The notes: generated by a model from the letters alone, not told the origin. Shown: positions 25,380-34,892, numbered from the stretch's first letter. The stretch is 44,007 nucleotides of DNA from Oceanospirillaceae bacterium (GCA_013215505.1 JABSQZ010000019.1:84515-128521); one strand, 5' to 3'. Numbers and translations are program-made.

Positions 25380-26587
25380 CCATTATTGAGCCGATCTATA
25401 AGCAGTCGGTGGACGCGCCTATTCGGCGTATTGAGGTCATCGAATTTAATTACCCGGTAGCTGATGTCGCTCGGGGCAAGAACAGTGCTAAACCGGTTTA
25501 TCAACCGGGTCAGAGCAGCTCGACCAGCAGTTTTGCACTGCGTATTGAGGCGTGGGACGGTCGGCTTGGTGAGTATGTCCCCCATATGGGTGGGCGTAAG
25601 GCTGTGCTGGCGCAAGTGTTGCAATTGGCGCCTACCTTGGTCGGCATGCTCTCCAGTGAGCGTCCGAAGTTTTTCGAACGCGGCAAGAGGCAACTGCAAA
25701 CGCTTGGTTTCCTGGGTGTCGGTCCATTGGATATCTGTCTTTGGGACCTAAGTGCCAAGCAGCTCAATACTTCAGTGCAGCAGTTAGTCGGTAGCTACCG
25801 CGATCGCCTGCCTGTATATGCCAGCCTGATTCACTGTGATGTAGATGGCGGACTGGCCACGCAAGATGACTTAGTTGCGGCAGGTCGTTATATGGTTGAT
25901 CAGGGCTTTAAGGGCTTTAAGTTTCGCGGTTGGTCCCATGGCTGTGTGGATGCTCATCGCTCGGCAGTATTTAGCATGGCGGAAAATGTCAATAACTCAA
26001 AGATAAAATTGATGCTCGACCCAGGCGGAGATCTGGTGACTTTCGCAGATGCACTCAGCGTCGGCAGGGCCTGTGATGAGGCTGGATTTTTTTGGCTCGA
26101 AGACCCGCTGCGTGATACCGGTAAATCTATGGCCGGTAATCGACGCCTGCGAGAAAAGCTAAAGACTTCACTGTTGGTGACAGAGCATGTGCGTGGGCTT
26201 GAAGCCAAAGCAGACTGGGTTGTCTCAGGTGCAACTGATTTTCTTCGCGCCGACCCGGAACTCGACTTAGGCATTACCGGCGCTCTCAAAATTGCCAGTC
26301 TTGGGGAAGCTTTCGGTATGGATGTTGAAATACATGGATCGGGCCCAGCTCACCGGATCTGCATGGCCGCTATTCGCAATACCAATTTTTATGAAATGGG
26401 TTTGTTAACTCCCAATGGCACCAATATCAACGCCCCGCCGGTATATAGCTGTGGCTACGACGACCACGTATCAGGACTGGGAGCAGATGGCTGTATTTCT
26501 CCCGCTAAAGGTCTGGGCTTGGGCGTCTCATATGACTGGGAATTTATTCGGCGCAACGCTTGTAACAGCTACCTATTTGAAGAGTAA
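25376..26587 (+). CDS. Enolase-superfamily enzyme (mandelate racemase/acid-sugar dehydratase type)
   Basis: 403 residues, starting with a GTG that overlaps the aldolase stop by four bases. The N-terminal capping domain is followed by the barrel: GFKGFKFRGWSHG (about 181-193; first catalytic Lys, the second position is Arg), LMLDPGGD (metal Asp), FFWLEDPLRD (metal Glu), LLVTEHVRG (third Glu), RADPELDLGITGALKIASLG and VEIHGSGPAH, which give the Asp-His dyad of the mandelate racemase subgroup. Such enzymes dehydrate or epimerise hydroxy acids. Dehydration of an aldarate-like substrate would feed the upstream aldolase. The substrate is not predictable from motifs alone. Confidence 0.88.
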   Translation: MTIIEPIYKQSVDAPIRRIEVIEFNYPVADVARGKNSAKPVYQPGQSSSTSSFALRIEAWDGRLGEYVPHMGGRKAVLAQVLQLAPTLVGMLSSERPKFFERGKRQLQTLGFLGVGPLDICLWDLSAKQLNTSVQQLVGSYRDRLPVYASLIHCDVDGGLATQDDLVAAGRYMVDQGFKGFKFRGWSHGCVDAHRSAVFSMAENVNNSKIKLMLDPGGDLVTFADALSVGRACDEAGFFWLEDPLRDTGKSMAGNRRLREKLKTSLLVTEHVRGLEAKADWVVSGATDFLRADPELDLGITGALKIASLGEAFGMDVEIHGSGPAHRICMAAIRNTNFYEMGLLTPNGTNINAPPVYSCGYDDHVSGLGADGCISPAKGLGLGVSYDWEFIRRNACNSYLFEE

Positions 26588-26624
26588 TTACGACTAAACA
26601 ATAACAATTAATGAGAGCATCCCT

Positions 26625-27086
26625 ATGTCTCAAGTCAATAAGAATAGTACCTACGACCGAACAGTCGGGTTATGCCTGCTGGTATTTTGTGCTCTGCTGT
26701 ACTGGAATACCTTCAGTTTTAAAACTCGGCTGTTTGTCGAGCTAAATACCACCTTCTGGCCCCGAACTATACTGGCCATTCTTGCCATTATCGGCCTCAT
26801 TTTGGTGATCCGCGGCAAACTCACGGATGAAGTGCGCGAACCTATTTCATGGAAGTCGCTATTAACGGCTGGGGTGGGACTATTTTATGTCGTACTGATC
26901 CCCGTACTTGGGTTTATCCCCCTGACGATAGTGTTTCTGACCCTCAGTTTTAGCGTTATTAAGCAAGATTTTAGTCGCCAGACTCTGGTTAAGGGAGTGA
27001 TTATTGCGGTGCTGGCGACGGTTGTGATTCACACACTGTTTGGCCAGGTTATGAAAGTACAGTTGCCAGGCGGCTTTTGGGAGTAA
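26625..27086 (+). CDS. tctB: Tripartite tricarboxylate transporter small membrane subunit (TctB)
   Basis: 153 residues with about four hydrophobic segments (VGLCLLVFCALLYW, FWPRTILAILAIIGLILVI, LLTAGVGLFYVVLIPVLGF, GVIIAVLATVVIHTLFG). The FWPR motif after the first helix is common in TctB. It is 37 bases after the enolase gene and 4 bases before tctA. With TctA and TctC it forms a secondary uptake system for a carboxylate. Confidence 0.88.
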   Translation: MSQVNKNSTYDRTVGLCLLVFCALLYWNTFSFKTRLFVELNTTFWPRTILAILAIIGLILVIRGKLTDEVREPISWKSLLTAGVGLFYVVLIPVLGFIPLTIVFLTLSFSVIKQDFSRQTLVKGVIIAVLATVVIHTLFGQVMKVQLPGGFWE

Positions 27087-27090
27087 TGCA

Positions 27091-28638
27091 ATGGATATTT
27101 TAGATTCGATTCTTGGTGGTTTGGAATTAATCGCCGACCCATCAACAGCGGCATTAATGGTATTTGGTACCCTCTGTGGCATTGTCGTCGGAATTATACC
27201 CGGCCTGAGTGCCACCATGGCCATCGCACTGCTGATACCTTTCACCTTCACTATGGATCCGGTGGTGGCGATGGCGCTGCTGGTGGTGGTCTACGTCGGC
27301 GGAATTTCTGGCGGGGCATTAACCGCCATTTTAATTCGGATGCCCGGTACGCCTTCATCAGTAGCCACCGTGCTCGATGGTTATCCAATGACACAGAACG
27401 GTCAGGCCGGAAAAGCGATTGGCAATGCCGTGGTGGCTTCCTTTGTCGGTACTGTGGTCAGTGGCTGTTTCTTGATGGCTTTCGCTCCTACCCTGGCCAG
27501 ATTCGCTGTGCAGTTCTTCTACTCTGAATACGTCGCGGTCTGCTTGTTTGCGCTGGCTGCAGTGGTCTCCGTCTCTGGAAAATCATTACTCCGCGGCTTG
27601 GTAACCATGACCTTGGGGATGCTGGCGGCTACCTTCGGCATGTCCGAAGTTGATGGTTTACCCCGATTTACCTTCGGTATCTCCGAGTTCAATGCAGGTT
27701 TTAGTTTGATCCCTGCGCTAATCGGTTTCTTCGCAATCTCGCAGATTATGAAGGAGTCAATGGCTGACAATAGAGATCGACTTAAGCCCGGGGCAATGGT
27801 GATTGGTCGGATGCTTCCCTCGTTTTCTGACATTTACTCTAACATTGGAAACTACATACGCTCTAGTCTGATCGGCACCCTTATCGGTGTACTGCCTGCG
27901 ATGGGAGGGGCTCCAGCCGCGCTGATCTCCTATGCCCAAGCTAAGAATGCCTCTAAGACCCCCGAGCGTTTTGGCAAAGGGGCCGTTGAGGGCATTATCG
28001 CCTCTGAAACGGCTAACAATGCGACGATTGGCGGGGCGTTGATCATCGCCCTGACACTGGGAATTCCAGGTGACCCTGCGACAGCTATTTTAATTGGCGG
28101 GTTGATGATCCATGGCCTGCAACCTGGACCGCAATTATTCACTCAAACACCTGAAGTGGTTTACGCCATCTACCTTGCGGTGTTCTTCGGTTCCATCGTG
28201 ATGATGATCGCGATGCTGACCTTGAGTCGCTATTTATGTCGACTGGTCGACCTTCCCAAGGAGTATTTCCTACCGATTTTGTTCATCGTGGCGGCTACCG
28301 GTGTCTACTCCATGAATAATCGCATGTTTGATGTTGGCGTGATGGTTGGCTTCGGTGTGTTAGGTTACTTGTTCGAGCGGATGCGCTACCCACTGGCTCC
28401 CTTTGTGCTCGGCATGTTACTGGGTCCGATAATCGAAGATAACTTCCGCCGTCTAGTCGAGGTGGATGGACATGCATGGGGGCTCTTTACCCGACCTATC
28501 TCCTTAGCCTTCTTAATCGCAGCGGCTTTATTTCTGGCCTTCTCGATATGGAAACACCACCAAGATCAGCAAAAGTCGCGAGACTCTGAGGATGCGCAAC
28601 TAGAGACTAATGTTGCCAAAGCAGAGAAAACTCTGTAA
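27091..28638 (+). CDS. tctA: Tripartite tricarboxylate transporter large membrane subunit (TctA)
   Basis: 515 residues with about 11-12 membrane segments. Signature stretches: GTLCGIVVGIIPGLSATMAI (about 28-47), VVYVGGISGGALTAILIRMP then GTPSSVATVLDGYPM (about 66-100), and ASETANNATIGGALIIALTL with GIPGDPATAILIGGLMIHGL later. These glycine- and proline-rich loops are typical of the family. The C-terminal tail is hydrophilic. The stop overlaps the next gene's start (TAATG), so the following permease is probably translated with it. Confidence 0.95.
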   Translation: MDILDSILGGLELIADPSTAALMVFGTLCGIVVGIIPGLSATMAIALLIPFTFTMDPVVAMALLVVVYVGGISGGALTAILIRMPGTPSSVATVLDGYPMTQNGQAGKAIGNAVVASFVGTVVSGCFLMAFAPTLARFAVQFFYSEYVAVCLFALAAVVSVSGKSLLRGLVTMTLGMLAATFGMSEVDGLPRFTFGISEFNAGFSLIPALIGFFAISQIMKESMADNRDRLKPGAMVIGRMLPSFSDIYSNIGNYIRSSLIGTLIGVLPAMGGAPAALISYAQAKNASKTPERFGKGAVEGIIASETANNATIGGALIIALTLGIPGDPATAILIGGLMIHGLQPGPQLFTQTPEVVYAIYLAVFFGSIVMMIAMLTLSRYLCRLVDLPKEYFLPILFIVAATGVYSMNNRMFDVGVMVGFGVLGYLFERMRYPLAPFVLGMLLGPIIEDNFRRLVEVDGHAWGLFTRPISLAFLIAAALFLAFSIWKHHQDQQKSRDSEDAQLETNVAKAEKTL

Positions 28639-30017
28639 TGCAGGAACTCCAATCCCAGACTCAGGCCAGCGACCTGCAGGGTCCGACTATCGCGGCCTTG
28701 TGTGCAGTCATTGCCATCATCGCCGCGCTGATAAGCCGCATCGTTGGAGATGATACCGCAACACAGATCGGGATCGGTGCGCTGCTATTGGCGGTTGGTT
28801 TGCAGGCGATGCAGCTGGCATTAATGCCGCGTATCCTGACTCTGCTGGCAGCCGTAGGTAGCGCAGTGGCGTTTATCATCGGTAAGTTGGAACCACAGCA
28901 GCTCAATGCTGCGCTTTTTATCGGGGCATTTATTTGCGCCTCGGGCATGCTACGAGCAACCGCCAGTCAATCGCCGGCGATCCGCGAAAGTGGCAAGTTT
29001 CTGGTGGCCCTGCCTCGAAGAATGCGCTTTTTTCTGCTTTCAATCGGCGCCAGCCTGTTGACGGTAGTGTTGTTGATAGGTGCCCTGCAGCTACTGGCGG
29101 GGCTGATAAGTGCCTCTGACAACGGCCAGCGCAGTGCCTCAAGAGAAGGGGCTGTGATCGCTGTGTTGCGCGGATTTCCAATCACGCCAATCATTTCCCC
29201 GATCGCTATTCCATTTATCGTCTTATCGTCCACTATCAGTGATCTGCAATGGAATGATATTGCCGTCACTGCGATCTGTATTGGGCTTTTTCTGTGGTTT
29301 TTTTCAGCCTTTCTGGAAGTATTGGCTGCCCGGCGCGCTACCGACACAGATAAGGTTAATCAGCGGGTTGCCATTCCGACCATGTCATTATTACGCTCCT
29401 CGGCGGCGATCGTCCTGTTGGTGTTATTGATCGTTGTGCTCTCACTGGTTTCAGGACAGCCGTTATCCAATGCCGCTCTGCTGGTCATTCCATTATTCTC
29501 CATTGCATGGAAACTAGGTCTGCGGCGCAAGGTAAAAGAAAACCAGCCGCTGTTTCCTGAACTCGCCAAAGCGGTGCTGAGTTCACGCAACGAAGCCGCT
29601 CTGATTTCGTCTTCAATCGTCCTTGGCACATTACTGGTCATGCTGGTGCCTGAAGGAGCGGTGCTCTCGCTGCTACAGTTCATCTCCATACCAGGGATAC
29701 TGGTACCCACAGCGACCGTGGCGCTGTTTGTATTAATGGGACAGCTTGGTGTGCAGCCCGCGCTCAGCTTTCTGATTTTCTTGCCGTTGATTAACCCCCT
29801 GTTGGAGTCTGGGATTCCCCAGGATGCATTAATCTGCGCTGTTATGTCGGGTTGGGCAATCAATTCTGCGACATCACCATTTTCAGTTCCGGTCAATATA
29901 CTTGCCCGTGCTGCCAACCTTTCTCCCTTTAAGGTGGCTTGGCAGTTGAATTGGCCCTACGCCCTGTTTAGTCCCCTAGTGGCGGGTGGCTCTATTATCT
30001 TCGCACAATTAATATGA
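28638..30017 (+). CDS. Polytopic membrane permease of unknown substrate
   Basis: 459 residues with about 12 predicted membrane helices, the first starting near residue 18 (TIAALCAVIAIIAALISRIV). The start overlaps the tctA stop. Symmetrical loops RGFPITPIISPIAIPFIVLS (about 175-194) and GWAINSATSPFSVPVNILAR (about 416-435) resemble the helix-breaking hairpins of ion-transporter-superfamily carriers (citrate/C4-dicarboxylate/Na+ symporters). I cannot match it to a named family. It may be an alternative uptake carrier or an exporter of an intermediate. It is an unusual addition to a TctCBA cluster. Confidence 0.7.
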   Translation: MQELQSQTQASDLQGPTIAALCAVIAIIAALISRIVGDDTATQIGIGALLLAVGLQAMQLALMPRILTLLAAVGSAVAFIIGKLEPQQLNAALFIGAFICASGMLRATASQSPAIRESGKFLVALPRRMRFFLLSIGASLLTVVLLIGALQLLAGLISASDNGQRSASREGAVIAVLRGFPITPIISPIAIPFIVLSSTISDLQWNDIAVTAICIGLFLWFFSAFLEVLAARRATDTDKVNQRVAIPTMSLLRSSAAIVLLVLLIVVLSLVSGQPLSNAALLVIPLFSIAWKLGLRRKVKENQPLFPELAKAVLSSRNEAALISSSIVLGTLLVMLVPEGAVLSLLQFISIPGILVPTATVALFVLMGQLGVQPALSFLIFLPLINPLLESGIPQDALICAVMSGWAINSATSPFSVPVNILARAANLSPFKVAWQLNWPYALFSPLVAGGSIIFAQLI

Positions 30018-30026
30018 GGTATAACA

Positions 30027-30830
30027 ATGTCTGATCCCTTTTCAAATGAGGCCGCAATAGAGTTGGCGGCACGTAAACTGTATGTAGCAACCGAGGAGCG
30101 TAACTCCTGCTCGCCGGTCAGGGATGAGCTTCCCGAGCTGGATCTAAACGCAGCCTATGCGGTGCAGGAACTCAACACTATCAAGGCACTTGAAAGTGGG
30201 CGTCGATTGGTCGGTCGTAAGATTGGCCTGACCTCTAAGGCCGTTCAAGCGCAGCTGGGTGTCGATCAACCTGATTTCGGCATGCTGTTTGCCGATATGG
30301 CCATGGCTGATGGTGAGGTGATAAGCATGGATTTGGTGCTGCAGCCAAAAATCGAGGCGGAAGTAGCTTTTATCCTCAGCCGCGATCTGTTGATGGACGA
30401 GCCTACAACTGCGGATGTTATCAGCGCCATTGATTACGTCCTTCCGGCACTTGAGATCGTCGGTTCGCGAATAAAGGACTGGGATATCAACATCGTCGAT
30501 ACCATCGCCGATAACGCTTCATCTGGGCTGTTTGTGCTCGGCAATGAAAAGCGCTCATTAACTGATTTTGATAGCCGGTTATGTGGCATGAGCATGGAAG
30601 TGCAAGGTGAAGTCGTCTCGACGGGGGCGGGCGCTGCGTGTCTCGGCAACCCTATTAACGCAGTGACTTGGCTGGCCCGTGAAATGGCACTGCGCAACCG
30701 CCACTTGCGAGCCGGAGACATCATCCTGTCGGGCGCGTTGGGACCTATGGTGCAGGTTCAGCCAGGGCAAACCTACACCGCCAGAATTTCTGGATTAGGT
30801 AGCGTTCGCGCCTCTTTTTCCGATGTTTGA
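30027..30830 (+). CDS. 2-keto-4-pentenoate hydratase (MhpD/DmpE family)
   Basis: 267 residues. It belongs to the fumarylacetoacetase-like hydratase/decarboxylase family: AAYAVQELNTIKALESGRRL, VGRKIGLTSKAVQAQLGVDQ then PDFGMLF, LQPKIEAEVAFILSRDL (metal Glu-x-Glu), DYVLPALEIVGSRIKDWDIN, TIADNASSGLFVLG. It should hydrate 2-hydroxypenta-2,4-dienoate to 4-hydroxy-2-oxovalerate. A paralogue with a decarboxylase signature lies three genes downstream at 32821, and the two usually form a hydratase-decarboxylase complex. The spacing to the aldehyde dehydrogenase gene is 12 bases. Confidence 0.9.
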   Translation: MSDPFSNEAAIELAARKLYVATEERNSCSPVRDELPELDLNAAYAVQELNTIKALESGRRLVGRKIGLTSKAVQAQLGVDQPDFGMLFADMAMADGEVISMDLVLQPKIEAEVAFILSRDLLMDEPTTADVISAIDYVLPALEIVGSRIKDWDINIVDTIADNASSGLFVLGNEKRSLTDFDSRLCGMSMEVQGEVVSTGAGAACLGNPINAVTWLAREMALRNRHLRAGDIILSGALGPMVQVQPGQTYTARISGLGSVRASFSDV

Positions 30831-30842
30831 AACCCAATCAAT

Positions 30843-31799
30843 ATGAAGAGTACAGCTGTTATGAGCAAAAAAAAGGTAGCCATCATCGGCTCAGGTAACA
30901 TTGGCACGGACCTGATGATTAAGGTTATTCGCAAGTCAGAGACGCTGGAGATGGGCGCGATGGTTGGTATCGATCCAGAGTCTGAAGGTCTGGCGCGGGC
31001 GCGGCGCCTCGGTGTTGTCACCACTCATTTAGGATTGGAGGGGCTGCGACAATTATCTATTTATCCCGAGATTGATATTGTCTTTGACGCTACATCAGCC
31101 AAGGCTCATGTAGAACATGACCGTGTGCTGCAACAGGACGGTAAACAGGTAGTGGACCTTACGCCGGCGGCGCTGGGCCCCTTTGTGATCCCCCCAGTTA
31201 ATCTTGAAAGCCACCTGGATGCCAAAAACATCAACATGGTCACCTGCGGTGGGCAGGCGACCATTCCTATTGTCGCCGCAATCAGTCGAGTAGCATCAGT
31301 ACCTTACGCGGAAATTGTCGCTTCCATCGCGTCGCGTTCTGCAGGTCCCGGTACCCGCGCAAATATCGATGAATTTACTGAAACCACTTCGCGGGCCATT
31401 GAAACCGTTGGTGGTGCTCAAAGAGGCAAGGCAATTATAATTCTCAATCCAGCTGAGCCACCGATGGTGATGCGGGACACTGTTTACGCTCTGGCAGAAA
31501 CCAATGATCGACAGGCAATTCGAGACTCAATTGCCGCGATGGTGGAGGAAGTTCGCAGTTATGTACCTGGATATCGCCTCAAGCAGGAAGTGCAGTTTGA
31601 AGATGTTGGTTTAGATAAGGCGATTCGCCTCCCAGGGAGTGATCAGTTGGCGACCGGGCTTAAGGTCACTGTGTTTCTCGAGGTTGAAGGCGCTGGGCAC
31701 TACCTGCCCGCTTACGCTGGCAACTTAGATATTATGACATCAGCAGCGCTTAAGGCGGCGGAGAGAATAGTGGCGTTGCGGACAGGGGAGCAAGAGTAA
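30843..31799 (+). CDS. mhpF: Acetaldehyde dehydrogenase, acylating (MhpF/DmpF family)
   Basis: 318 residues from this ATG; an ATG six codons on, just before [16 protein letters not shown], is an equally good start. The N-terminal Rossmann loop GSGNIG binds NAD. The catalytic cysteine is in [20 protein letters not shown] (about residue 137). [20 protein letters not shown] and [18 protein letters not shown] are family signatures. It converts acetaldehyde, NAD+ and CoA to acetyl-CoA. Its stop overlaps the aldolase start (TAATG), as expected for partners that form a substrate-channelling complex. Confidence 0.95.
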   Translation: MKSTAVMSKKKVAIIGSGNIGTDLMIKVIRKSETLEMGAMVGIDPESEGLARARRLGVVTTHLGLEGLRQLSIYPEIDIVFDATSAKAHVEHDRVLQQDGKQVVDLTPAALGPFVIPPVNLESHLDAKNINMVTCGGQATIPIVAAISRVASVPYAEIVASIASRSAGPGTRANIDEFTETTSRAIETVGGAQRGKAIIILNPAEPPMVMRDTVYALAETNDRQAIRDSIAAMVEEVRSYVPGYRLKQEVQFEDVGLDKAIRLPGSDQLATGLKVTVFLEVEGAGHYLPAYAGNLDIMTSAALKAAERIVALRTGEQE

Positions 31800-32818
31800 T
31801 GAATCAGAAAAAAATCTATATTCAGGATGTAACTTTGCGTGACGGGATGCACCCTATGGGTCATCAATACACGGTGCAACAAATGGTATCCATTGCCAAG
31901 GCCCTGGACGAGGCCAAGGTTGATGCCATCGAAGTCGCCCACGGTGATGGTCTGGCCGGCTCCAGTTTTAATTACGGCTTCGGGCTGCATACCGATGTGG
32001 AATGGATCTCGGCGGTGTCTGAGGTTCTTGAACACGCGGTATTGACGACTCTGCTGATTCCTGGCATTGGCACCATCGAAGATTTACAGCGGGCATATGC
32101 AGCAGGAGTTCGCTCGGTACGCGTGGCTACTCACTGTACCGAGGCGGATATTTCCAGGCAGCATATCGAACACGCCCGCAACATGGGTATGGATGTTAGC
32201 GGTTTTCTGATGATGGCGCATATGAATGACCATCAGTCGCTGGTCGAACAGGCCAAGTTAATGGAGTCTTATGGTGCGCACTGTGTTTATGTGACCGACT
32301 CTGGGGGCGCGCTGACCATGAACGGCGTCCGAGACCGCATTCGCAGTATGCGTGATGCTCTTGATCCGACAACCGGGGTGGGTATTCATGCGCACCATAA
32401 TCTGTCCCTGGGAGTAGCCAACTCAATCGTCGCAATCGAAGAGGGAGCGACTCGGGTTGACGCCTCACTGGCCGGAATGGGAGCGGGTGCTGGTAATGCT
32501 CCGTTAGAGGTATTCATCGCTGCAGCCGATCGCATGGGTTGGGACACCGGCTGTGATTTGTTCAAGTTAATGGATGCGGCGGAAGATTTAGTGCGACCCT
32601 TGCAAGACCGGCCGGTACGTGTTGACCGGGAAAGTCTGTCTCTGGGTTATGCGGGAGTGTACTCGAGTTTTCTGCGCCACGCTGAAAAAGCCTCGCAGAC
32701 CTACGGTGTTGATGTCCGGGACATACTGATGGAACTGGGGGCTCGACGCATGGTGGGAGGGCAGGAGGACATGATTGTAGATGTTGCCCTGGATATTCAA
32801 AAGAGCCAGGAGGCCTGA
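31799..32818 (+). CDS. mhpE: 4-hydroxy-2-oxovalerate aldolase (MhpE/DmpG family)
   Basis: 339 residues. [19 protein letters not shown] has the catalytic Arg and metal-binding Asp (RDG), [18 protein letters not shown] is a family signature, [17 protein letters not shown] gives the HxH metal ligands, and [20 protein letters not shown] follows; the C-terminal DRE-TIM communication domain ends near IVDVALDI. It splits 4-hydroxy-2-oxovalerate to pyruvate and acetaldehyde, which is channelled to the dehydrogenase encoded just upstream. It is complete and in the usual order for lower meta-cleavage clusters. Confidence 0.96.
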   Translation: MNQKKIYIQDVTLRDGMHPMGHQYTVQQMVSIAKALDEAKVDAIEVAHGDGLAGSSFNYGFGLHTDVEWISAVSEVLEHAVLTTLLIPGIGTIEDLQRAYAAGVRSVRVATHCTEADISRQHIEHARNMGMDVSGFLMMAHMNDHQSLVEQAKLMESYGAHCVYVTDSGGALTMNGVRDRIRSMRDALDPTTGVGIHAHHNLSLGVANSIVAIEEGATRVDASLAGMGAGAGNAPLEVFIAAADRMGWDTGCDLFKLMDAAEDLVRPLQDRPVRVDRESLSLGYAGVYSSFLRHAEKASQTYGVDVRDILMELGARRMVGGQEDMIVDVALDIQKSQEA

Positions 32819-32820
32819 AA

Positions 32821-33600
32821 ATGAATAATTTAATGATTGAACAACTGTCCAGGAATCTGGATATAGCAGCGACTGAATGTGTCGCTATCGCGCAGCTTAG
32901 TCTTGAGCATAACTTTGATGAACAGCAAGCCTATATCATTCAAAATGCGTTAATTCAGCATCGAGTCGAGCGAGGCGATAGCATAACCGGTGTAAAAATG
33001 GGCTTTACCAGCCGTGAAAAAGCCGAACAGATGGGAGTGTTCGACCGCATTCTGGGGCGTCTGACCCAGAGCATGGCTATAGCTGACGGACAAGTGATCG
33101 ATCCCAACCGCTTTATCCACCCGAGGATAGAGCCAGAGATCGCTTTTCGCTTGTCGCGCTCTCTGTCGAGTAACTGTGATCTGAGTGAGGTGATGATGGC
33201 AGTAGATGGAATAGCTCCAGCACTGGAAATTATTGATTCTCGTTACAAAAACTTTAAATTTTCACTGGCAGATGTACTGGCCGACAACTGTTCATCATCT
33301 GGCTACATCATCGGTCAGTTTGTTGAGTTGCCAGCTAATATTGCCAATCTCGGGATGGTGATGTCAGTGAATGGTGTTCCTCACAGCTGCGCCTCCTCAG
33401 CGGCAATCATGGGCCATCCTGGGCGCAGTATCATTGATGCGGTGCGCTTGGCTCTGGCGAACGGGCATTCGTTGCAGGCTGGACAAGTATTACTTGCGGG
33501 TGCGGCGACCCCGGCGATCCCACTGGAGCCTGGCATGCATGTCAGTCTTGAAATAGAGTCTCTAGGATCGGTGAGTGTGACGACCTCTGCCGCTAAATAA
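32821..33600 (+). CDS. 4-oxalocrotonate decarboxylase (DmpH/XylI family)
   Basis: 259 residues, two bases after the aldolase stop. It resembles the hydratase at 30027 but with family features of the decarboxylase: GVKMGFTSREKAEQMGVFD, LTQSMAIADGQVIDPNRFIH, HPRIEPEIAFRLSRSL (Glu-x-Glu), DGIAPALEIIDSRYKNFKFS, ADNCSSSGYIIGQF. It should convert 2-oxo-3-hexenedioate to 2-hydroxypenta-2,4-dienoate. The distinction between hydratase and decarboxylase is by similarity of these segments and by the presence of two paralogues, so a swap of roles cannot be excluded. Confidence 0.88.
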   Translation: MNNLMIEQLSRNLDIAATECVAIAQLSLEHNFDEQQAYIIQNALIQHRVERGDSITGVKMGFTSREKAEQMGVFDRILGRLTQSMAIADGQVIDPNRFIHPRIEPEIAFRLSRSLSSNCDLSEVMMAVDGIAPALEIIDSRYKNFKFSLADVLADNCSSSGYIIGQFVELPANIANLGMVMSVNGVPHSCASSAAIMGHPGRSIIDAVRLALANGHSLQAGQVLLAGAATPAIPLEPGMHVSLEIESLGSVSVTTSAAK

Positions 33601-33613
33601 AACCAACTTAAGC

Positions 33614-33635
33614 GCAGCCGTAATAGTGCGGCTGC
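33614..33635 (+). terminator. Short hairpin between decarboxylase and tautomerase genes
   Basis: GCAGCCG and CGGCTGC pair perfectly around TAATAGTG. No T-tract follows, so it is more likely a partial terminator or RNA-processing site that lowers downstream expression than a full stop. Confidence 0.45.
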
Positions 33636-33680
33636 CTATTGTTAGCGGTAATGGGGCGATGCGCCCCTGAGGAGTAATTT

Positions 33681-33899
33681 ATGCCGATTATAAACGTATT
33701 GATGCTGGAGGGGCGCTCAATCGAGCAAAAGCAGGCACTTATCGCCAAAGTCACCGATGCTGTCTGCGAAACGATTGATGTGCCCAGTGCGGCCGTTAGA
33801 GTGATTATTCAGGACATACCACCGACTCAATGGGGAGTGGGTGGTGAGCCCAAACAGCGAAATAGCCCCAGCTGCTCAACGCAGGCTCCGAACGTGTAA
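33681..33899 (+). CDS. 4-oxalocrotonate tautomerase
   Basis: 72 residues, a typical small tautomerase. After removal of Met the protein begins with Pro (PIINVLMLEGRSIEQKQALI), the catalytic base. Arg in AAVRVIIQDIPPTQWGVGGE supplies the other active residues. GAGGAG lies upstream of the start. It interconverts 2-hydroxymuconate and 2-oxo-3-hexenedioate, the substrate of the decarboxylase encoded upstream. The last dozen residues are Ser/Cys-rich and slightly longer than usual. Confidence 0.93.
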   Translation: MPIINVLMLEGRSIEQKQALIAKVTDAVCETIDVPSAAVRVIIQDIPPTQWGVGGEPKQRNSPSCSTQAPNV

Positions 33900-33939
33900 G
33901 GATGGTTCGCAATAGCGATTGTCGCAGAGGAAAAACATC

Positions 33940-34842
33940 ATGAACAAAGAACAAAAAATTGGCCTGATCGGCGCCGGTCTTATGGGTAGGGGGATTGGCA
34001 AAACGCTACTTGAAAAAGGCTTTGAACTTTCTGTTGTTGCCCACCGAAACCGAGAAGGTATTGAGGATTTGGTCGAACGAGGGGCATCGGAATTTTCAAA
34101 CTGCAGGGAGCTTGCGGCTGCATCTGATGTGATTATAACTTGCCTGCCGAGTATGGCTGCTGTTCATTCTGTGTTTGAAGGGCCAGACGGAATTATTGAT
34201 AACGGGACCGCCGGATTAGTTATTATTGATACGACGACCAGCGACCCGGTGGTAACCCGCAACCTTCAGATAAAGGCAAAATCGAAAGGTATTCTGCTTG
34301 TTGATGCGCCGCTTCTCGGCGGCCCTAAAATGACATGGGAAGGTACAATCAGTATTGTTGTAGGTGGGGAAGATACGGCGATTGAAGCGGCGCGAGGCAT
34401 CCTCGAAGGATTCGCTAAAAACTTGTTTTTCACAGGTGGTCCGGGTACCGGGCATACGGTAAAGTTGATTAATAATGCTGTGACACTCACTAATTCGGCG
34501 ATCCTTTATGAAACATTCACCGTTGCACAAAAAATGGGCGTCAATCTGGATACGCTTTACCAGGCGATGGATGCAAGCATGGCATCCAGTAAGCGACTAC
34601 ACGCCATCGCTCCAGCCCTGATCGCTGACGAGCATCCAAAATCATTCGCCTTGGATACGGCAACCAAAGATCTGGTTCTCTATTCAGAAGTCGCTGGCGC
34701 TTCGGGCGTACCGGTATTGCTCGGTGAGGCTGCCAAGACACAATATCGACTTGCTCAGTCCTTGGGCTTTGGCGACCAAAGCGTGACCCGGATCGCTACC
34801 GCCCTAGCCGATATTGGCGGGACGTCATTCGGCGAAAAATAG
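33940..34842 (+). CDS. Hydroxyisobutyrate-dehydrogenase-family reductase
   Basis: 300 residues from the ATG preceded by AGAGGA; an upstream TTG is rejected. The NAD(P)-binding loop is KIGLIGAGLMGRGIGKTL. The substrate motif is VDAPLLGGPKMTWEGTISIV and the catalytic Lys is in GHTVKLINNAV (about 169-180). Members include 3-hydroxyisobutyrate dehydrogenase and tartronate semialdehyde reductase (GarR). Given the aldolase and enolase-superfamily genes, reduction of tartronate semialdehyde to glycerate is the most coherent role, but it is an inference. It is the last gene of the operon. A stub of a related gene is at the cluster's left edge (22261-22380). Confidence 0.9.
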   Translation: MNKEQKIGLIGAGLMGRGIGKTLLEKGFELSVVAHRNREGIEDLVERGASEFSNCRELAAASDVIITCLPSMAAVHSVFEGPDGIIDNGTAGLVIIDTTTSDPVVTRNLQIKAKSKGILLVDAPLLGGPKMTWEGTISIVVGGEDTAIEAARGILEGFAKNLFFTGGPGTGHTVKLINNAVTLTNSAILYETFTVAQKMGVNLDTLYQAMDASMASSKRLHAIAPALIADEHPKSFALDTATKDLVLYSEVAGASGVPVLLGEAAKTQYRLAQSLGFGDQSVTRIATALADIGGTSFGEK

Positions 34843-34868
34843 TATAAGCGAAAGCCCATCAGATATTG

Positions 34869-34892
34869 GACCGGGAAACCGCATTTCCGGTC
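34869..34892 (+). terminator. Hairpin after the catabolic operon
   Basis: GACCGGGAA pairs with TTTCCGGTC (one G-T pair) around ACCGCA, 27 bases after the reductase stop. No clear T-tract follows, so it is a weak terminator or a transcript-stabilising end. Confidence 0.5.
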
